DNA from: [Mycobacterium] fortunisiensis
Lineage (GTDB): Bacteria; Actinomycetota; Actinomycetes; Mycobacteriales; Mycobacteriaceae
Reading direction: 5' to 3'
DNA: 64,000 nucleotides
NCBI RefSeq assembly: GCF_019050325.1
Contig: NZ_VOMB01000023.1
Span: 1-64,000, forward strand
The notes under the pieces were generated by a model that worked only from the letters and a program-made list of their open reading frames with translations, was not told the origin of the DNA and did no database searches. This document shows, in pieces, positions 16,542 to 29,345 of the stretch (the first letter of the stretch is position 1; every line of letters starts with the position of its first letter). Made by a program: the position numbers and the translations under genes.

Positions 16542-19500
16542 GTGTTCGTCACCGAGGACCGCGCGTCGGGGCCGACGGTCATCTACAGCGCCTCGGATCT
16601 GGCCGCCGCGGCCCGCTGCGAGTACGCCCTGCTGCGCTCGTTCGACGCGCAGCTCGGCCGCGGCCCGGCGGTGTCCTCCGATGACGAATTGCTGGCCCGC
16701 ACCGCACAACTCGGCGGGGACCACGAGCAGCGCCATCTCGAGGAACTGCGCGCCGAGGCGGCACCGTCCGAGGTGACCGTGATCGCCCGGCCCGCCTACA
16801 CCGCGCCCGGGCTGACGGCGGCGGCCGCGACCACCCTGGACGCAGTGCACCGCCGCGACCCGGTGATCTACCAGGCCGCGATGTTCGACGGACGGTTCGC
16901 CGGGTTCGCCGATTTCCTGATCTGGGACGGTGCGCGCTACCGCCTGCGCGACACCAAACTGTCCCGCTCGGTGAAGGTGGAGGCGCTGCTGCAGCTGGCC
17001 GCCTACGCCGATGTGCTGTCCGGCGCCGGGGTGCCGGTCGCCGACGAGGTCGACCTGGTGCTCGGCGACGGCGCGATGTCCAGTTACCGCGTCGACGAAC
17101 TGCTGGCGGTCTATCGGCCCCGGCGCGCCGCGCTGCAGGCGCTGCTCGACGACCATCTGGCTGCCGGGACAGCGGTGCACTGGTCCGACGACACAGTGCG
17201 GGCGTGTTTCGGCTGCGGTGAATGCGAGCAGCAGATCCGTGCCACCGACGACCTGTTCCTGGTCGCCGGAATGCGGGCCGGCCAGCGCGCCCGGCTCATC
17301 GAGGCCGGTGTCACCACCACCCGTCAACTCGCGGGCCACACCGATGCGGTGCCCGGGCTGGCCCAGCGCGCCCTGACCGCGCTGAGCGGTCAGGCCCGCC
17401 TGCAGGTGGCAGCGCGGCCCGACGGCAAGCCGCCGTACGAAGTCATCGATCCGCAACCACTGATGCTGCTGCCGGATCCAGACAAGGGCGACCTGTTCTT
17501 CGACTACGAGGGCGACCCGTTGTGGACGGCCAACGGCCAGGACTGGGGCCTGGAATACCTGTGGGGGGTGCTGGGCGCGGAGGGCAACTTCCAGCCGTTG
17601 TGGGCGCACGACCGGGCCAGTGAACGCCAGGTCCTCATCGATTTCCTGGACCTGGTCCGCAAGCGGCGCAGGCGTTTTCCCAAGATGCACATCTACCACT
17701 ACGCGCCGTACGAGCGCAGCACCCTGCTGCGGCTGGCCGGCCGCTACGGGGTGGGCGAGAACGACGTCGACGACCTGCTGCGCAACGGCATTCTGGTCGA
17801 CCTGCTTCCGTTGGTACGCAAGAGCATTCGCGTCGGCACCGAGAACTACAGCATCAAGTCGCTGGAACCGCTGTACATGGGCAACGAGCTGCGCGACGGC
17901 GAGGTCACCAAGGCGACCGATTCGATCACCGAATACGCCCGCTACTGCGCACTGCGCGAGGCCGGTCAGCACGACGAGGCCGCCACCGTGCTCAAGGAGA
18001 TCGAGGACTACAACCGCTACGACTGCCGGTCCACCCACCGCTTGCGGGACTGGCTGATCAACCGGGCGTTCGAAGCCGAGGTGCCACCGCGCGGCCCGCA
18101 GCCGGTGCGCGACGGAGCGCCGATCGAAAAGGCCGACGCCGTCGACCGCAAGCTGCTGCGCTTCGCCGGCGACGGAGTGGAACCTCGCACCGCCGAGCAG
18201 CAGGCGGTCGCGCTGATCGCCGCGGCCCGCGGCTTCCACAAACGTGAGGACAAACCGTTCTGGTGGGGACATTTCGACCGGCTCAACAACCCGGTCGACG
18301 AATGGGCCGACAGCACAGGCGTTTTCGTCGCCGAGAAGGTCGAGATCGTCACCGACTGGCACACCCCGCCGCGAGCCCGCAAACCGCAGCGTCAGGTCCG
18401 GTTGACCGGCGCCATCGACGCCGGCGAACTGGGTACCGAGGTCTACGCGCTGTACACCCCGCCGGCCCCGGTCGGCCTGTCCGACGACCCGGACCGCCGC
18501 GGCTTCGGCAGCGCCACGGTCGTCGGCTGCGACAACCCGGACGCCCCCACCGAGGTGGTGATCACCGAACGCCAGCCCACCGGCGGTGAGATCTTCACCC
18601 AGGTGCCGTTCGCCCTGACCCCCGGGCCGCCGATCAACACCAAGCCGCTGCAGGTGTCGATCGACAGCACCGCGGCCATCGTGAGCGCCGGCCTGCCGAC
18701 ACTGCCCGCCGATGCGGTGACCGATGTGCTGCTGCGGCGCCCGCCGCGCACCGTCAGCGGCCGCCCCCTGTCCCGAAGCGGCGAGACCGCCGCCGACATC
18801 ACCGCGGCCCTGCTGGATCTGGACTGCTCCTACCTCGCGGTGCACGGGCCACCCGGCACCGGCAAGACCCACACCTCGGCGCGGATCATCGCCCGGCTGG
18901 TCAACGAACATCGTTGGCGCATCGGCATCGTCGCGCAGTCACACGCGGTGATCGAGCATCTGCTGGAGCAGGTGCTCGACGCCGGCGTGGCCGCCGAACA
19001 CGTTGCCAAGAAACGCAAGGGCGCCGACCCGCGGTGGACCGAGATCGGCGAGAACGCCTACGCCTCGTTCATCGCCGACCATCCCGGATGCGTGATCGGC
19101 GGCACCGCATGGGATTTCGCAAACGAGACCCGGGTGCCGCGGCACTGCCTGGACCTGCTGGTGATCGAGGAGGCCGGGCAGTTCAACCTGGCCAACACCA
19201 TTGCGGTGGCCCCGGCCGCGCGCAATCTGCTGCTCCTGGGCGACCCGCAGCAGCTGCCCCAGGTCTGCCAGGGCACCCACCCGGCGCCGGTCGACGATTC
19301 CGCCCTGGGCTGGCTGGTCGAGGGCGCGCACACGCTGCCGGCCGAGCGCGGCTACTTCCTGGACTGCTCGTTCCGGATGCATCCGGCGGTGTGTGGGCCG
19401 GTGTCGCGACTGTCGTATGACGGCCGGTTGCAGTCACATGAAAAGGTCAGCGCCGCACGCACACTCGACGGCATCGAGCCCGGGGTGCGGGCCCTTGAGG

Positions 19501-19976
19501 TGCCGCACCTGGGTAACTCGACCGACAGCCCCGAAGAAGCCGACGCGATCGTGGCGGCCATCACCGGACTGCTCGGCACCACCTGGACCGACGAGCACGG
19601 CAGCGTTCCACTGGGCCAGGACCACGTCCTGGTGGTGACGCCGTACAACGCCCAGGTGACCACGGTGCGACGGGCTCTCGACGCGGCCGGCCTGACCGAG
19701 GTGCAGGCCGGCACCGTGGACAAGTTCCAGGGGCGACAGGCGCCCGTGGTGTTCGTGTCGATGACGGCGTCCTCCGCCGCCGATGTGCCCCGCGGCATCG
19801 GGTTCCTGCTGAACCGCAACCGGCTCAACGTGGCGATCAGCCGGGCCAAATACGTCGCATACATCGTGCGCTCACCCCAGCTCACCGACTATCTCCCGGC
19901 GCAGCCGAACAGCCTGATCGCGCTCGGGGCCTTCCTGGCCCTGACCGATCCTGTGGTACACCCATCCGGTGACTGA
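16542..19976 (+). CDS. TM0106-type RecB-like nuclease fused to a superfamily-1 helicase (Rv1251c-like)
   Basis: A 1144-residue fusion. Residues about 1-250 form a RecB/Cas4-type PD-(D/E)xK nuclease: FADFLIW then YRLRDTKLSRSVKVEALLQLAAYADVL (D, DxK and QxxxY motifs), an early Cys in AAARCEYALLRSF and a Cys cluster CFGCGEC that could hold an iron-sulfur cluster as in Cas4 and AddB. A middle region has an RNase-H-like look (LFFDYEGDPLW, YHYAPYER, YNRYDCRST). Residues about 750-1130 are a Dna2/Upf1-like helicase: GPPGTGKTHTSA, VIEEAGQF, GDPQQLPQV, CSFRMHP, DKFQGRQAP and RNRLNVAISRAK. Probable role is DNA repair or nucleic-acid processing. The next gene overlaps it by 8 bases. Confidence 0.9.
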   Translation: MFVTEDRASGPTVIYSASDLAAAARCEYALLRSFDAQLGRGPAVSSDDELLARTAQLGGDHEQRHLEELRAEAAPSEVTVIARPAYTAPGLTAAAATTLDAVHRRDPVIYQAAMFDGRFAGFADFLIWDGARYRLRDTKLSRSVKVEALLQLAAYADVLSGAGVPVADEVDLVLGDGAMSSYRVDELLAVYRPRRAALQALLDDHLAAGTAVHWSDDTVRACFGCGECEQQIRATDDLFLVAGMRAGQRARLIEAGVTTTRQLAGHTDAVPGLAQRALTALSGQARLQVAARPDGKPPYEVIDPQPLMLLPDPDKGDLFFDYEGDPLWTANGQDWGLEYLWGVLGAEGNFQPLWAHDRASERQVLIDFLDLVRKRRRRFPKMHIYHYAPYERSTLLRLAGRYGVGENDVDDLLRNGILVDLLPLVRKSIRVGTENYSIKSLEPLYMGNELRDGEVTKATDSITEYARYCALREAGQHDEAATVLKEIEDYNRYDCRSTHRLRDWLINRAFEAEVPPRGPQPVRDGAPIEKADAVDRKLLRFAGDGVEPRTAEQQAVALIAAARGFHKREDKPFWWGHFDRLNNPVDEWADSTGVFVAEKVEIVTDWHTPPRARKPQRQVRLTGAIDAGELGTEVYALYTPPAPVGLSDDPDRRGFGSATVVGCDNPDAPTEVVITERQPTGGEIFTQVPFALTPGPPINTKPLQVSIDSTAAIVSAGLPTLPADAVTDVLLRRPPRTVSGRPLSRSGETAADITAALLDLDCSYLAVHGPPGTGKTHTSARIIARLVNEHRWRIGIVAQSHAVIEHLLEQVLDAGVAAEHVAKKRKGADPRWTEIGENAYASFIADHPGCVIGGTAWDFANETRVPRHCLDLLVIEEAGQFNLANTIAVAPAARNLLLLGDPQQLPQVCQGTHPAPVDDSALGWLVEGAHTLPAERGYFLDCSFRMHPAVCGPVSRLSYDGRLQSHEKVSAARTLDGIEPGVRALEVPHLGNSTDSPEEADAIVAAITGLLGTTWTDEHGSVPLGQDHVLVVTPYNAQVTTVRRALDAAGLTEVQAGTVDKFQGRQAPVVFVSMTASSAADVPRGIGFLLNRNRLNVAISRAKYVAYIVRSPQLTDYLPAQPNSLIALGAFLALTDPVVHPSGD

Positions 19977-21321
19977 AACGCTTACTGAAACGCTTGCCGG
20001 GATCGTCGGTGCCGGATATGTCACCACCGACCCCGACGTGCTCGACGGCCGCTGCGTCGATCACACCGGGCGGTACCGCGGCCGGGCCACCGCCCTGGTA
20101 CGTCCGGGCACCGCCGACGAGGTGGCCGCGGTGCTGCAGGCCTGCCACGAGGCCGGGGCCTGCGTGACGATTCAGGGCGGCCGCACTTCGCTGGTGGCGG
20201 GCACCGTGCCGGAAAACGACGACGTGTTGCTGTCCACCGAGCGGCTCACCGAGATCGGGGTGGTCGACACCGTCGAACGCCGGGTCAGCGTGGGCGCCGG
20301 AGTCCCGCTGGCCGCGGTGCAACGCGCCGCCACCGATGCCGGGCTGGTGTTCGGGGTGGACCTGGCCGCCCGCGAAACGGCCACGGTCGGCGGCATGGCG
20401 TCCACCAACGCCGGCGGTCTGCGCACGGTGCGGTACGGCAACATGGGCGAGCAGGTGCTGGGCCTGGACATCGCGCTGCCCGACGGGTCGGTGGTGCACC
20501 GGCACAGCCAGGTCCGTCGCGACAACACCGGCTACGACCTGGCCTCGCTGTTCGTCGGCGCCGAGGGCACCCTGGGGGTGATCACCGCGCTCGATCTGCG
20601 GCTGTATCCCACCCCGGGCCACCGGGTGACCGCCATCTGCGGGTTCGCCGACCTGGACGCACTGGTCGACGCCGGCCGCGTTTTCCGCGATCTCGACGGC
20701 ATCGCCGCCCTGGAGTTGATCGATGCCCGGGCCAGCGCGCTGACCGCCGAACATCTGGGGGTGGCCGCCCCGGTCGAGGGCACCTGGCAGCTGCTGATCG
20801 AGCTGGCCGGCGAACATGACCTGACCGAGCGCCTGGCCGAGGCGATCGAGGGCACCGAGATCTGCGGCGAGCCGGCCGTCGGCGTGGACACCGCCGCCCA
20901 GCAGCGGCTGTGGCAGGTCCGCGAATCGGTCGCCGAAGTGCTGGGGCTGTTCGGCCCGCCACTGAAATTCGATGTGTCACTGCCACTTTCGGCGATACAA
21001 CGGTTCGCCGAGGCGGCCGGCGCCATTGTCGCCGCCCATGCCCCGGCGGCCATCCCGGTGCTGTTCGGCCATATCGGCGAGGGCAATCTGCACCTCAACG
21101 TGCTGCGCTGCGGCGCCGAGGCCGAACCGGAGTTGTACGCCGCGATGATGACGCTGATCGCCGAGCACGGCGGCAACGTCAGCTCCGAGCACGGTGTCGG
21201 CTCACGCAAACGCGACTACGTGTCCATGTCACGCACCGACGCCGACATCGCCGCCATGCGCGCGGTCAAGGCCGCGTTCGATCCGGCCGGCTACCTCAAC
21301 CCGGCGGTGCTGTTCCGCTGA
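19969..21321 (+). CDS. FAD-binding oxidase (D-lactate / D-2-hydroxyglutarate dehydrogenase type)
   Basis: A 450-residue GlcD-family enzyme: VTIQGGRTSLVAGT, VSVGAGVPLAAVQ, GGMASTNAGGLRTVRYGNMGEQVLGL, LFVGAEGTLGVITALDL, then GHIGEGNLHLNVL and SSEHGVGSRKRDY. The C-terminal set resembles D-2-hydroxyglutarate dehydrogenases more than the Rv1257c-like gene at 8051. GTG 19969 lies inside the helicase 3' end. Codons 2-9 are two perfect copies of a 12-base repeat (TETL twice). Substrate not shown. Confidence 0.9.
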   Translation: MTETLTETLAGIVGAGYVTTDPDVLDGRCVDHTGRYRGRATALVRPGTADEVAAVLQACHEAGACVTIQGGRTSLVAGTVPENDDVLLSTERLTEIGVVDTVERRVSVGAGVPLAAVQRAATDAGLVFGVDLAARETATVGGMASTNAGGLRTVRYGNMGEQVLGLDIALPDGSVVHRHSQVRRDNTGYDLASLFVGAEGTLGVITALDLRLYPTPGHRVTAICGFADLDALVDAGRVFRDLDGIAALELIDARASALTAEHLGVAAPVEGTWQLLIELAGEHDLTERLAEAIEGTEICGEPAVGVDTAAQQRLWQVRESVAEVLGLFGPPLKFDVSLPLSAIQRFAEAAGAIVAAHAPAAIPVLFGHIGEGNLHLNVLRCGAEAEPELYAAMMTLIAEHGGNVSSEHGVGSRKRDYVSMSRTDADIAAMRAVKAAFDPAGYLNPAVLFR

Positions 21322-21365
21322 CCTCCCTTGGGCCGACTGCCCTTGCGCGAGCAGGGGAAAACCGA

Positions 21366-23066
21366 TCACTCGTCGCTGTCGGCCATCAACTCGGCGTAGA
21401 TGTCCTTCCACTGATCGGGGTGTTCCGGAGCCGGTGCCACTCGGAACGGGTCCGTCACCGCCTCGTCGTCAGCGCGGGTGTCGTCAGCGCGGGTGTCGTC
21501 ATGGCGGTCCACGAGGAACTCGACGTAATCGTCGTCATCGTCGTCACGGGGGTCCAGGTACGGTTCCGGGTCGGCGCCGGGCGTCGGCGGGACGGTACCG
21601 AAACCCAGCAGGAACAACGCCGCCACCACCCCGAACAGCGCGACGAATGCCGGCAGCAGCATGGACTGCGACATCGCCGCGGCGAACGGCACGTGCAGGA
21701 ACTGCGGCAGCTCGCCGGCCGACCCCTCGCCGCGCGGCGCGGCGGCCCCCCCGGGCATCTCGGCCCCGATCCGCGCGGTCATGTACGCCGCGATCCCGGC
21801 GCTGCCGAGCACCGAGCCGACCTGGCGGGTGGCGTTGTACACACCCGAGCCGGCACCAGCCAGATCCGGCGGCAGGTTGCGGGTGGCCGTCGCCGCCAGC
21901 GGCGACCAGATGAACGCCATGCCCACGCCCATCACGAACTGCGGCAGCAGCAGCCGCCAGATCGGCGTGGCCGGGGTCATCTCGACGGCCAGCCAGGTCA
22001 GCCCGACCGCCAGCGCCGAGAAGCCGAACCCGATCACCGGCGTCGGATGGGCCCGGTCCACGATCCGGCCCACCAGCGGCGCCAGGCACCCGCTGGCGAT
22101 CGCAGTGGGCGCCGTCAACAGCGCCGCCCGGATCGGCGACAACCCGCACACCGTCTGCGCGTAGAACATCAACGGCAGGATCATCGCCGTCACCGCGAAC
22201 CCGATCGTCGCCACGCCGAGATTGGCCAGGCCGAAATCGCGGTCGGCGAAAATCCGCAACGGGATCAGCGGTTCGTGGGTGTTGACCGCCTGCCAGCACA
22301 CGAACGCCACCATGACCGCGATGCCGACCGCGCCGGTGGCCCACACCCACGGCGCCCAGTCCCGCGACTGGCCCTCCTGCAGCGCGAACACGATGAGGAA
22401 CATGCCGACACCGGACAACGCCACACCCAGCAGGTCGAACCGGTGCGGTTGGGTGGGCAGCACCGGGACCAGCCACGCCGCCAACGCCAGGCCGGCGATC
22501 CCGATCGGCACGTTGACGAAGAAGATCCACTGCCAGCCCAGTCCCCCGACCAGCACACCCCCGGCCAACGGGCCGACCAGCGTGGCCACCCCGGCGGTGG
22601 CGCCCCACACGCTCATCGCCACGCCGCGCCGCTCGGGCGGGAAGATCCGGGTGATGGTCGACAACGTCTGGGGCGTCAACAACCCCGCACCGATACCCTG
22701 CACCACGCGGGCCGCGATGAGCATCCCGATGCTGCCGGCCAGACCGCACCACAACGAGGCGGCGGTGAACACGGCCAGCCCACCCAGGTAGAGATTCTTG
22801 GGTCCGTACACATCGCCGAGCCGACCCGCCACCAGCAACGGCACCGCATACGCCAGCAGGTAGGCACTGGTCACCCAGATCACGCCGTCGTAGTCGGCAC
22901 CCAGGACATCCATGATCGTCGGATTCGCGACCGCCACGATCGTCGCGTCGACCAGGATCGTGAAGAAGCCGACCATCATGGCCCACAGCGCGGGCCACGG
23001 ATTCTCCACGCGCGCAGGCACAGTGCCGTCGCGGATCGGGGTGCGGGCGTTCGACGCTGGGGACAT
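21366..23066 (-). CDS. EmrB/QacA-type MFS drug transporter (Rv1250-like)
   Basis: A 566-residue, 14-helix DHA2 pump: MMVGFFTILVDATIVAVANPTI, GVIWVTSAYLLAYAVPLLVAGRLGD, ARVVQGIGAGLLTPQT and PPERRGVAMSVWGATAG are family motifs A-C. The C-terminal cytosolic tail of about 80 residues is unusually acidic (a run of Asp, then DDTRADDTRADDEA encoded by a 15-base repeat) and ends in an amphipathic EHPDQWKDIYAELMADSDE. Exported compound unknown; context matches Rv1250. Confidence 0.9.
   Translation of the reverse strand: MSPASNARTPIRDGTVPARVENPWPALWAMMVGFFTILVDATIVAVANPTIMDVLGADYDGVIWVTSAYLLAYAVPLLVAGRLGDVYGPKNLYLGGLAVFTAASLWCGLAGSIGMLIAARVVQGIGAGLLTPQTLSTITRIFPPERRGVAMSVWGATAGVATLVGPLAGGVLVGGLGWQWIFFVNVPIGIAGLALAAWLVPVLPTQPHRFDLLGVALSGVGMFLIVFALQEGQSRDWAPWVWATGAVGIAVMVAFVCWQAVNTHEPLIPLRIFADRDFGLANLGVATIGFAVTAMILPLMFYAQTVCGLSPIRAALLTAPTAIASGCLAPLVGRIVDRAHPTPVIGFGFSALAVGLTWLAVEMTPATPIWRLLLPQFVMGVGMAFIWSPLAATATRNLPPDLAGAGSGVYNATRQVGSVLGSAGIAAYMTARIGAEMPGGAAAPRGEGSAGELPQFLHVPFAAAMSQSMLLPAFVALFGVVAALFLLGFGTVPPTPGADPEPYLDPRDDDDDDYVEFLVDRHDDTRADDTRADDEAVTDPFRVAPAPEHPDQWKDIYAELMADSDE
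21465..21500 (-). repeat. 15-bp tandem repeat in the transporter tail
   Basis: GTCGTCAGCGCGGGT occurs twice in a row and then in part (2.4 copies). It keeps the frame and encodes DDTRA repeats in the acidic C-terminus. Copy number could vary between strains by slippage. Confidence 0.75.
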
Positions 23067-23144
23067 GGCGAATGTGTGGGTAGGGCCTCGGGTTCGACTG
23101 TGCAGGGATGATGGCGGGCCCAGCCGACGCTACCCCGGGCCGGA

Positions 23145-24446
23145 TCAAGCCGACTCGGCAACCACCTGCAGGACGCCGTCTGCCGAGTCGTCTGGTTCTT
23201 CGCGGGCTGCCTCGTCGCCGTTACGACGCCCCACCAGCAGCAGCGCCATCAGCGCGATCGTCATACCCGTCGTCATCACCGCGGCCAGCGCCAGCGCGCC
23301 GTTGCCCATCGCCCCGACAGCCGGGGCCACCGCGGCACCGAGCCCGAACTGAGCGGCGCCCAACAGCGCAGCCGCGGTCCCGGCCGCGTCGGGATGGCGT
23401 GACAACGCGATCGCCGGAGCGTTGGGAATCACCAGCCCCATTCCGGCCAGGATCGCCAGCACCGGCACCACGAACCCGTACAGACCGCCCACCTGCGCGA
23501 TGGTCAGCCCGACGAACACCAGCGAGGCCAGCAGCGACCAGGTCAACGCCGCGACGGTGATCGCCTGCGGGGCGAACCGGCGCAGCAGCACCACATTGAA
23601 CTGTGTGGAGCCGATCAGCGCGATCGCGCCGGCGGCGAACACCAGGGCGAACGCCTGCTGGTCCAAGCCGTAGCGGCCCTGCAGCACGAACGGTGCCGCC
23701 GAGATGTAGGCGAAGAGCCCGGACATGCCCAACGCGGCCACCAGCACCAGGATCACGAACCGCGCGTCGCCCAGCAGCTCGACGTAGGTGCCGACGATGC
23801 CGCGCACCGCCAACGGGCGCCGGTGTGACACCGGCAGGGTTTCCGGCAGCGCGAGTGCGGCCATCGCCAACAGGGCACCGGCCACCAGCACCAGCGCGAC
23901 GAACACCCAATGCCAGGATCCGTACAGCAGCACCGCCGCACCCAGGGACGGCGCCAGCACCGGGGCCACCCCGAGCACCAGCATCAGCCGCGACATCACG
24001 GTGGCCGCCATCGTTCCGGTGAACAGATCACCCACCACGGCCACGGCCACCACCGAGGCCGCCGCCGCACCCATCCCCTGCAGCGCGCGGGCCACCCCGA
24101 GGGTGAGGATGTCGGGTGCCAACACGCACAGCACCGACGCCGCCATGTGCAGCACGATCCCGGCCATCAACGGGCGCCGGCGCCCCAGCGAATCCGACAG
24201 CGGCCCGACGATCAGCTGGCCCAGCGCCAGGCCGGCCAGGGTGCCGGTGAGCGTCAGCTGCGACACCGACGAGGAGACCGAGAGCTCGTCGGCGATCTTC
24301 GGCAGGGCGGGCAGATACATGTCGATCGTGAGCGGACCCAGCGCGATCAGGGCGCCCGGCACGAGAATCATCCGGAGCCGGCTCGGCGCCGCTCCCGATG
24401 TTTCCGTCCCCGAAATCGTCTCGTCCACGACGGGCGATGTTGCCAT
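23145..24446 (-). CDS. Bcr/CflA-family multidrug MFS transporter
   Basis: A 433-residue, 12-helix DHA1 pump: LVPGALIALGPLTIDMYLPALPKIADEL is the Bcr/CflA first helix signature, followed by TGTLAGLALGQLIVGPLSDSLGRRRPL and ARALQGMGAAAASVVAVAVVGDLF. ATG 24444-24446 is chosen; the frame is open further upstream but the extra residues are low-complexity and cross a hairpin. Efflux of drugs or other small molecules is likely. It lies next to and in line with the EmrB-type pump. Confidence 0.9.
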   Translation of the reverse strand: MATSPVVDETISGTETSGAAPSRLRMILVPGALIALGPLTIDMYLPALPKIADELSVSSSVSQLTLTGTLAGLALGQLIVGPLSDSLGRRRPLMAGIVLHMAASVLCVLAPDILTLGVARALQGMGAAAASVVAVAVVGDLFTGTMAATVMSRLMLVLGVAPVLAPSLGAAVLLYGSWHWVFVALVLVAGALLAMAALALPETLPVSHRRPLAVRGIVGTYVELLGDARFVILVLVAALGMSGLFAYISAAPFVLQGRYGLDQQAFALVFAAGAIALIGSTQFNVVLLRRFAPQAITVAALTWSLLASLVFVGLTIAQVGGLYGFVVPVLAILAGMGLVIPNAPAIALSRHPDAAGTAAALLGAAQFGLGAAVAPAVGAMGNGALALAAVMTTGMTIALMALLLVGRRNGDEAAREEPDDSADGVLQVVAESA

Positions 24447-24477
24447 GAAGCAGAACAGCCCCGCACATCGGTTTTTT

Positions 24478-24505
24478 GTTCCCGGCGCGCCGCGCGGCCG
24501 GGAAC
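24478..24505. promoter_or_regulatory. Inverted repeat upstream of the Bcr-like gene
   Basis: GTTCCCGGC and GCCGGGAAC are separated by 10 G/C bases, next to a T6 tract (24472-24477). It begins 31 bases before the ATG of the minus-strand pump gene. In the RNA of that gene the tract reads A6, so it is not a terminator for it; an operator or a 5'-leader hairpin is more likely. The rest of 24447-24618 shows no gene. Confidence 0.5.
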
Positions 24506-24618
24506 CGTGACGGCGGTCACCCTCGGGCACCGGCGGCGGGGCCTCGTTCGTTCCATCCACGTCAGGTCACGGGTTAGCCTGGCAGTCAACGATGGGTTCA
24601 CACCTGGGAGGCCCCGAA

Positions 24619-25362
24619 GTGCGTGCGCGGTCCAAGGCCCAATTGCCGGCCACGGTCGAGGAGACCGAAAATCCCAGTGCCGCCGCCAAGGCGCTCTCGG
24701 CCATCATCGCCGGGAGTTCACGCGTGCAGGCCCCCGCGGTCAAGGCCTATGTGGACCGGTTGCGCAGTCGGCAACCCGATGCCACCCCGGCCGAGATCGT
24801 GACCCGGCTGGAGAAGCGCTACCTGGCCGCGGTGATGGCCAGCGGCGCCGCCGTCGGCGCCGCTGCCGCGTTCCCGGGCATCGGCACCCTGATGGCGCTG
24901 TCGGCCCTGGCCGGCGAGACGGCGGTGTTCCTGGAAGCCACCTCGCTGTTCGTGCTGGCACTCGCCGAGGTGTACGGCGTGCCTGCCGAGCACCGGGAGC
25001 GACGCCGCGCGCTGGTGCTCTCCGTCCTGGTCGGAGACGACAGCAAGCAAGCCATCGGCGAGTTGCTCGGCACCGGGCGCACCAGCGGAGCGTGGCTTTC
25101 CGACGGCGCGGCGACACTGCCGTTGCCGGCGGTCTCGCAGCTGAACTCCCGGCTGGTCAAGTACTTCGCCAGGCGGTATACGCTCAAACGCGGCGCGATG
25201 GCCTTCGGAAAGTTGCTACCGGTGGGCATCGGCGCTGTCATCGGCGCGATCGGCAACCGGCTGATGGGTAAGAAGATCGTCGCCAACGCCCGCAAGGCGT
25301 TCGGTGCGCCCCCGCCGCGGTGGCCTGCAACGTTGCATGTGCTGCCGCCCGCTCGGTCCTGA
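24619..25362 (+). CDS. Membrane-associated protein, EcsC-like (Rv1249c-like)
   Basis: About 247 residues. The middle has a Gly/Ala-rich hydrophobic pair, LAAVMASGAAVGAAAAFPGIGTLMALSALAGETAVF, then LALAEVYGV and RRALVLSVLVGDD, a layout like EcsC-type proteins. A second Gly-rich hydrophobic segment (GKLLPVGIGAVIGAIGNRLMGKK) lies near the C-terminus. Function unknown. GTG 24619 has an RBS (gggagg, 24606-24611) at the right distance; an ATG at 24592 is the alternative. Position before kgd matches Rv1249c. Confidence 0.8.
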   Translation: MRARSKAQLPATVEETENPSAAAKALSAIIAGSSRVQAPAVKAYVDRLRSRQPDATPAEIVTRLEKRYLAAVMASGAAVGAAAAFPGIGTLMALSALAGETAVFLEATSLFVLALAEVYGVPAEHRERRRALVLSVLVGDDSKQAIGELLGTGRTSGAWLSDGAATLPLPAVSQLNSRLVKYFARRYTLKRGAMAFGKLLPVGIGAVIGAIGNRLMGKKIVANARKAFGAPPPRWPATLHVLPPARS

Positions 25363-25506
25363 GGCCGATGCCGACCTCGGGCAACGCCGAAAGGCGATAG
25401 CCTTTATGAGGCGGTCGAGCGGGATCAGCCGCCCACACGAAGAACACAAGCGGCAAGCCTCCTTGTGGCGGCTCGCCGAACACAAGAATCGAGGCGAGTG
25501 TCTGCC

Positions 25507-29208
<3,702 letters not shown>

Positions 29209-29216
29209 CCCAGCCG

Positions 29217-29279
29217 CGCGAGCGTGCGCGTCTGCCGGTAAGCACGCCGGTGTACGTCAGCATTCTGCGCACGCTCGCG
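29217..29279. repeat. 63-bp inverted-repeat element, copy 1
   Basis: CGCGAGCGTGCGC (29217-29229) and its exact reverse complement GCGCACGCTCGCG (29267-29279) flank a 37-base middle that contains TGCCG and CAGCA. It begins 8 bases after kgd and has no T-run. A second copy with the same arm and spacing lies at 32693-32755. Confidence 0.75.
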
Positions 29280-29345
29280 GCCCGGGTTTGACTCACAGCG
29301 CGCGCAATGGTGGTCCCCCGGCCGTAGGGCAACTACTCAACTAGG

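Noticed and set aside
16368..18911. An 847-residue minus-strand frame opposite the nuclease-helicase
   Set aside because: No domain motifs and mirror of strong coding sequence on the plus strand.
25390..25405. AAAGGC-GATA-GCCTTT stem as a terminator or riboswitch before kgd
   Set aside because: Six pairs only, no U-run and no wider fold; recorded only as a small hairpin.
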